From the NCBI GenBank assembly GCA_021414045.1, contig JAIOPF010000031.1, positions 1 through 6,329 of the forward strand: a DNA stretch of 6,329 nucleotides, read 5' to 3'. The translations under genes and the position numbers were made by a program. The notes beneath the pieces were generated by a model, which saw nothing but the letters and a program-made list of their open reading frames with translations, searched no databases and was not told the origin of the DNA. Positions 4,935 to 6,329 of this stretch are shown piece after piece. Every line of letters starts with the position of its first letter. Within the stretch, counting starts at the first letter, position 1. The stretch comes from Deltaproteobacteria bacterium (GTDB lineage Bacteria; UBA10199; DSSB01).

Positions 4935-4950
4935 TGGCACTAAGGTTGCT
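4935..4950 (+). promoter_or_regulatory. Sigma-54 (-24/-12) promoter of the 4996 gene
   Basis: TGGCACTAAGGTTGCT is the best sigma-54 match in the window: TGGCAC, correct 10-bp GG-to-GC spacing, TTGCT, and only the purine after TGGCAC replaced by T. Transcription would start near 4961, about 35 nt before ATG 4996, which has a good ribosome site (AAGGA, 4983-4987, 8 nt spacing). It therefore also excludes the upstream alternative starts in the same frame. Confidence 0.65.
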
Positions 4951-4995
4951 TTCTGCCCTTCCGAGGGCTCGACTTATTTGAAAAGGATTTTTCAT

Positions 4996-5514
4996 ATGTC
5001 GGGCACACTAGGACTCATTTGTTCGGATTCTCGATTAGACATTGGCGCGGTTGACCCCCAAGACGCCGCTCGCGCCGCTCAATTCCAGAAAAAAATAGCG
5101 CCGGAAGTCGCCAAAGCTTGCAAGGCGGAGGCAAGAGTGGCTGAAGCCAGGGCGAAGGTAGCCTCGGCGAACCAAGCCGCCTTCGATGCCGGAATCAAGG
5201 CGAATATCCCAGATGAAGGATCAGTTTTTCGCGATCACCAAGTCGCGCGCGTCGACTCCGGTCGCGGTCCGCTTGGCCAAGGGGTCTCCGGGCCCGGCGA
5301 CTCAAAAACCCAAAGCCGAGGAAGTCCAGGAAACGAGGGCGCCCGTGCTTCGAGACCACCAGGTCAGTGGGCTCAGGGTGAAGTTCCAGATTTCGGCGCA
5401 GGAAAAACGCGGTTTGAAGGGGGCTCAATAATACACAAATACTCAGGATCGCTTTTTCATTCGACGGAGGTCATCTTCATTCCGTCCTTCGGAAGCCAAA
5501 GTCCCGCCGTATGA
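4996..5514 (+). CDS. Unknown small protein, Ala-rich helical N-terminus, probable frame change
   Basis: I do not recognise this protein. From ATG 4996 the frame gives 172 aa. Residues 20-70 (PQDAARAAQFQKKIAPEV to FDAGIKAN) look like a genuine Ala/Lys/Glu-rich helix with coding-like codon use. After about residue 85 the reading becomes Gly/Ser/Pro/Arg-rich low-complexity sequence, typical of an out-of-frame translation, while the +1 frame (5213-5431) becomes coding-like. The motif RDHQV occurs at 5230-5244 in this frame and again at 5351-5365 in the +1 frame, with synonymous codon differences. The real product may therefore end at 5431 through a frameshift, or two genes may overlap. Shine-Dalgarno AAGGA (4983-4987) and the sigma-54 promoter at 4935-4950 support the start. 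It follows the 4308 gene on the same strand by 184 bp but has its own promoter. There is no signal peptide. Confidence 0.5.
   Translation: MSGTLGLICSDSRLDIGAVDPQDAARAAQFQKKIAPEVAKACKAEARVAEARAKVASANQAAFDAGIKANIPDEGSVFRDHQVARVDSGRGPLGQGVSGPGDSKTQSRGSPGNEGARASRPPGQWAQGEVPDFGAGKTRFEGGSIIHKYSGSLFHSTEVIFIPSFGSQSPAV
5213..5431 (+). CDS. +1-frame continuation or overlapping small gene
   Basis: This 72-aa frame starts MKDQFFAITKSRAS and ends KRGLKGAQ. About three quarters of its codons end in G or C, clearly better than the competing frame over 5250-5430, and amino-acid use is ordinary (KPKAEEVQETRAPVLRDHQV, then LRVKFQISAQEKRG). The frame is open only from 5162, after a TAG at 5159, so it cannot be a long gene on its own. 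The only ribosome-site candidate is AAGG at 5197-5200, 12 nt away, which is weak. It is best read as the true C-terminal half of the gene that starts at 4996, joined by a sequencing error, a real frameshift mutation or programmed frameshifting. A separate overlapping gene is less likely. Confidence 0.45.
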   Translation: MKDQFFAITKSRASTPVAVRLAKGSPGPATQKPKAEEVQETRAPVLRDHQVSGLRVKFQISAQEKRGLKGAQ

Positions 5515-5690
5515 AAAGACGCCAGCGTTTTCTCTAAAATGGTCCCAGGCGGATTGGCTGTCGGCTTTGTCGTTTTCCTCGAGGTGGCGGACGCCCTTCG
5601 TTCGCGAAATCGGGACGATGTCTTGTCCCTTTCTCAGGGGACAGATTTGAATGAAGGGTCAAAGGGAGCGTAACGTCGAGGCGAAATTCT

Positions 5691-6059
5691 TTAGGTGAAC
5701 AGTCGATACAAGAAAGAAAAGGTCCCCATGAAAACGTAGAAGCCTTCGACGATGGATTCGCCCGTGGATTGGGAGGTCGCGGTGGCTTCGCCCTGGATAG
5801 GCTCGATCTTGACTTCGCCGGTCGGCGGGGGAACCGGCACCGAAGAATTTTCGGCAAAAAGTTTTTGTGCGTAAGGGGATCGGGGATCGGGATTGCAGAT
5901 CCCGGCGCTTTCCGGGTCCACGATGAAGCTATTTTCGTTTTCCGAAGATGTCAGGGCTGGGGGAGCGCAAAATCCTGTGGAGATTTGGGGAAAAAGGGGC
6001 GAGAAATTTTCTTCGACATTCGTGGAAGCTGTCAGACTGTTGGTGATACCGCTTGGCAT
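5691..6059 (-). CDS. Unknown 122-aa Ser/Thr/Pro-rich protein with hydrophobic C-terminus
   Basis: I do not recognise this protein. Its first 100 residues are rich in Ser, Thr, Asn, Pro and Glu (for example SLTASTNVEEN, PALTSSENENSF, VPVPPPTGEV) and look disordered. They contain two cysteines (31 and 55) but no signal peptide. The last 20 residues (VEGFYVFMGTFSFLYRLFT) are hydrophobic and aromatic, and could be a membrane-associating or partner-binding helix. ATG 6059 was chosen because AAGGAG (6069-6074) lies 9 nt upstream; an ATG at 6092 has none. Codons mostly end in G or C, which supports a real gene. A Ser/Thr-rich disordered start without a signal peptide is common in substrates of contact-dependent secretion, but that is speculation here. 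It is divergent from the gene at the right edge. Confidence 0.6.
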   Translation of the reverse strand: MPSGITNSLTASTNVEENFSPLFPQISTGFCAPPALTSSENENSFIVDPESAGICNPDPRSPYAQKLFAENSSVPVPPPTGEVKIEPIQGEATATSQSTGESIVEGFYVFMGTFSFLYRLFT

Positions 6060-6068
6060 GGCGCAAGA

Positions 6069-6074
6069 CTCCTT
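6069..6074 (-). promoter_or_regulatory. Ribosome binding site that sets the start of the 6059 gene
   Basis: AAGGAG on the minus strand lies 9 nt before ATG 6059. It excludes the ATG at 6092, which lies upstream of it. Confidence 0.6.
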
Positions 6075-6141
6075 ATTGGTTAGAAATGACAATTAGGAGC
6101 CCTTACCCCTACAGAAATTATCGCAGATCCCGGAGAAAGTT

Positions 6142-6158
6142 GCCTTTTTTGCAAAGGC
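6142..6158. repeat. Small perfect hairpin in the divergent leader region
   Basis: GCCTTT (6142-6147) and AAAGGC (6153-6158) form a 6-bp stem with a 5-nt loop. It lies between the divergent genes at 6059 and 6232. There is no T-run on either side, so it is not a terminator. A second palindrome, CCCTCGAGGG, lies at 6201-6210. Confidence 0.3.
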
Positions 6159-6231
6159 TCACGGCGAACAGGTAAATGCGATGCGTCATTAGGAGTCGCT
6201 CCCTCGAGGGCGAGACCCGCGAAGGGTAATC

Positions 6232-6329
6232 ATGAATCTAGTCTTCTCGTCTAATATTTTTATACAGGCCCACCGAATCCGAATTGCCGCCTGGGGGGAG
6301 CTTCGGCGGGACATTACCCAATCCATGCT
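6232..6329 (+). CDS. 5' end of a gene cut by the right edge
   Basis: ATG 6232 is preceded by AAGGG (6222-6226) with a 5-nt spacer, and the frame stays open to the window end (32 full codons, starting MNLVFSSNIFIQAHRIR and continuing AAWGELRRDITQSM). The sequence is helix-like with basic residues and has no signal peptide. The opposite strand is also open for about 45 codons but reads as Arg/Ser-rich shadow sequence. No family can be named from this fragment. The first codons are AT-rich, as is common for translation starts. Confidence 0.42.
   Translation, partial: MNLVFSSNIFIQAHRIRIAAWGELRRDITQSM

Noticed and set aside
4462..4995. Minus-strand 177-aa frame
   Set aside because: It runs across the 4308 gene and the sigma-54 promoter region, is Arg/Ser/Pro-rich, and has no ribosome site at 4995.
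5539..5673. Small plus-strand frame starting ATG 5539 (44 aa, hydrophobic start)
   Set aside because: It has no ribosome site, weak codon bias, and lies opposite a more protein-like minus-strand frame.
5534..5857. Minus-strand 107-aa Arg/Pro-rich frame
   Set aside because: It overlaps the better-supported 5691-6059 gene on the same strand in another frame, and its composition is typical of a shadow frame.
6171..6184. GG-N10-GC spacing upstream of the right-edge gene, as a fourth sigma-54 site
   Set aside because: Only the two invariant dinucleotides match. The C after GG, the T before GG and the TTGC context are missing, so chance is likely.
6117..6190. Possible cyclic-di-GMP (GEMM) riboswitch, because of a GCAAAGGC-like segment in the leader
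   Set aside because: The GAAA loop, the spacing to GCAAAG, the first helix and the tetraloop receptor do not fit the GEMM-I layout. Only a short string resembles it.

Overview
The window looks like ordinary chromosomal DNA of moderately high GC from a Deltaproteobacteria-grade bacterium (Myxococcota, Bdellovibrionota or a related candidate phylum). This placement is inferred from a Myxo-type Cys-rich repeat protein (DUF4215-like) with a Cys/transmembrane/Arg sorting tail, from several sigma-54-like promoters, and from the general gene mix. I see no rRNA, tRNA, CRISPR array, insertion sequence or phage gene.

Layout from left to right. (1) About 120 bp at the left edge may hold the 3' end of a gene, but the strand is ambiguous. 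(2) An HxlR-family regulator (minus) is divergent from a glutathione S-transferase-like gene (plus). A 10-bp perfect inverted repeat lies between them and overlaps the regulator's own predicted promoter, so this reads as an autoregulated regulator/detoxification pair. (3) A secreted two-repeat Cys-rich surface protein (minus) converges on the GST gene, and their stop codons overlap at CTAG. Its upstream region carries a good sigma-54 promoter match and an AT-rich dyad. (4) A radical SAM protein with a B12-binding-type N-terminal domain (minus) follows, preceded by a glycine-rich RRM RNA-binding protein (minus) that has its own strong intrinsic terminator. (5) A 443-bp AT-rich intergenic region holds palindromes and a direct repeat. 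(6) Two small unknown genes (plus) each have a sigma-54 -24/-12 match 35-50 bp before the start codon that also has the better Shine-Dalgarno sequence. Both promoters lie inside longer open frames, so the longest-ORF starts are very probably wrong. The second gene shows signs of a frame change. (7) A small unknown Ser/Thr/Pro-rich protein (minus) is divergent from the start of a gene cut by the right edge.

The most interesting signal is the group of three sigma-54-type promoters in front of one sorted surface protein and two unrecognised small proteins. Two of these promoters also have a TCAATAT-containing AT-rich element just upstream. This suggests a small co-regulated set under one enhancer-binding activator. 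All of this comes from reading by eye; no database or motif scan was run.
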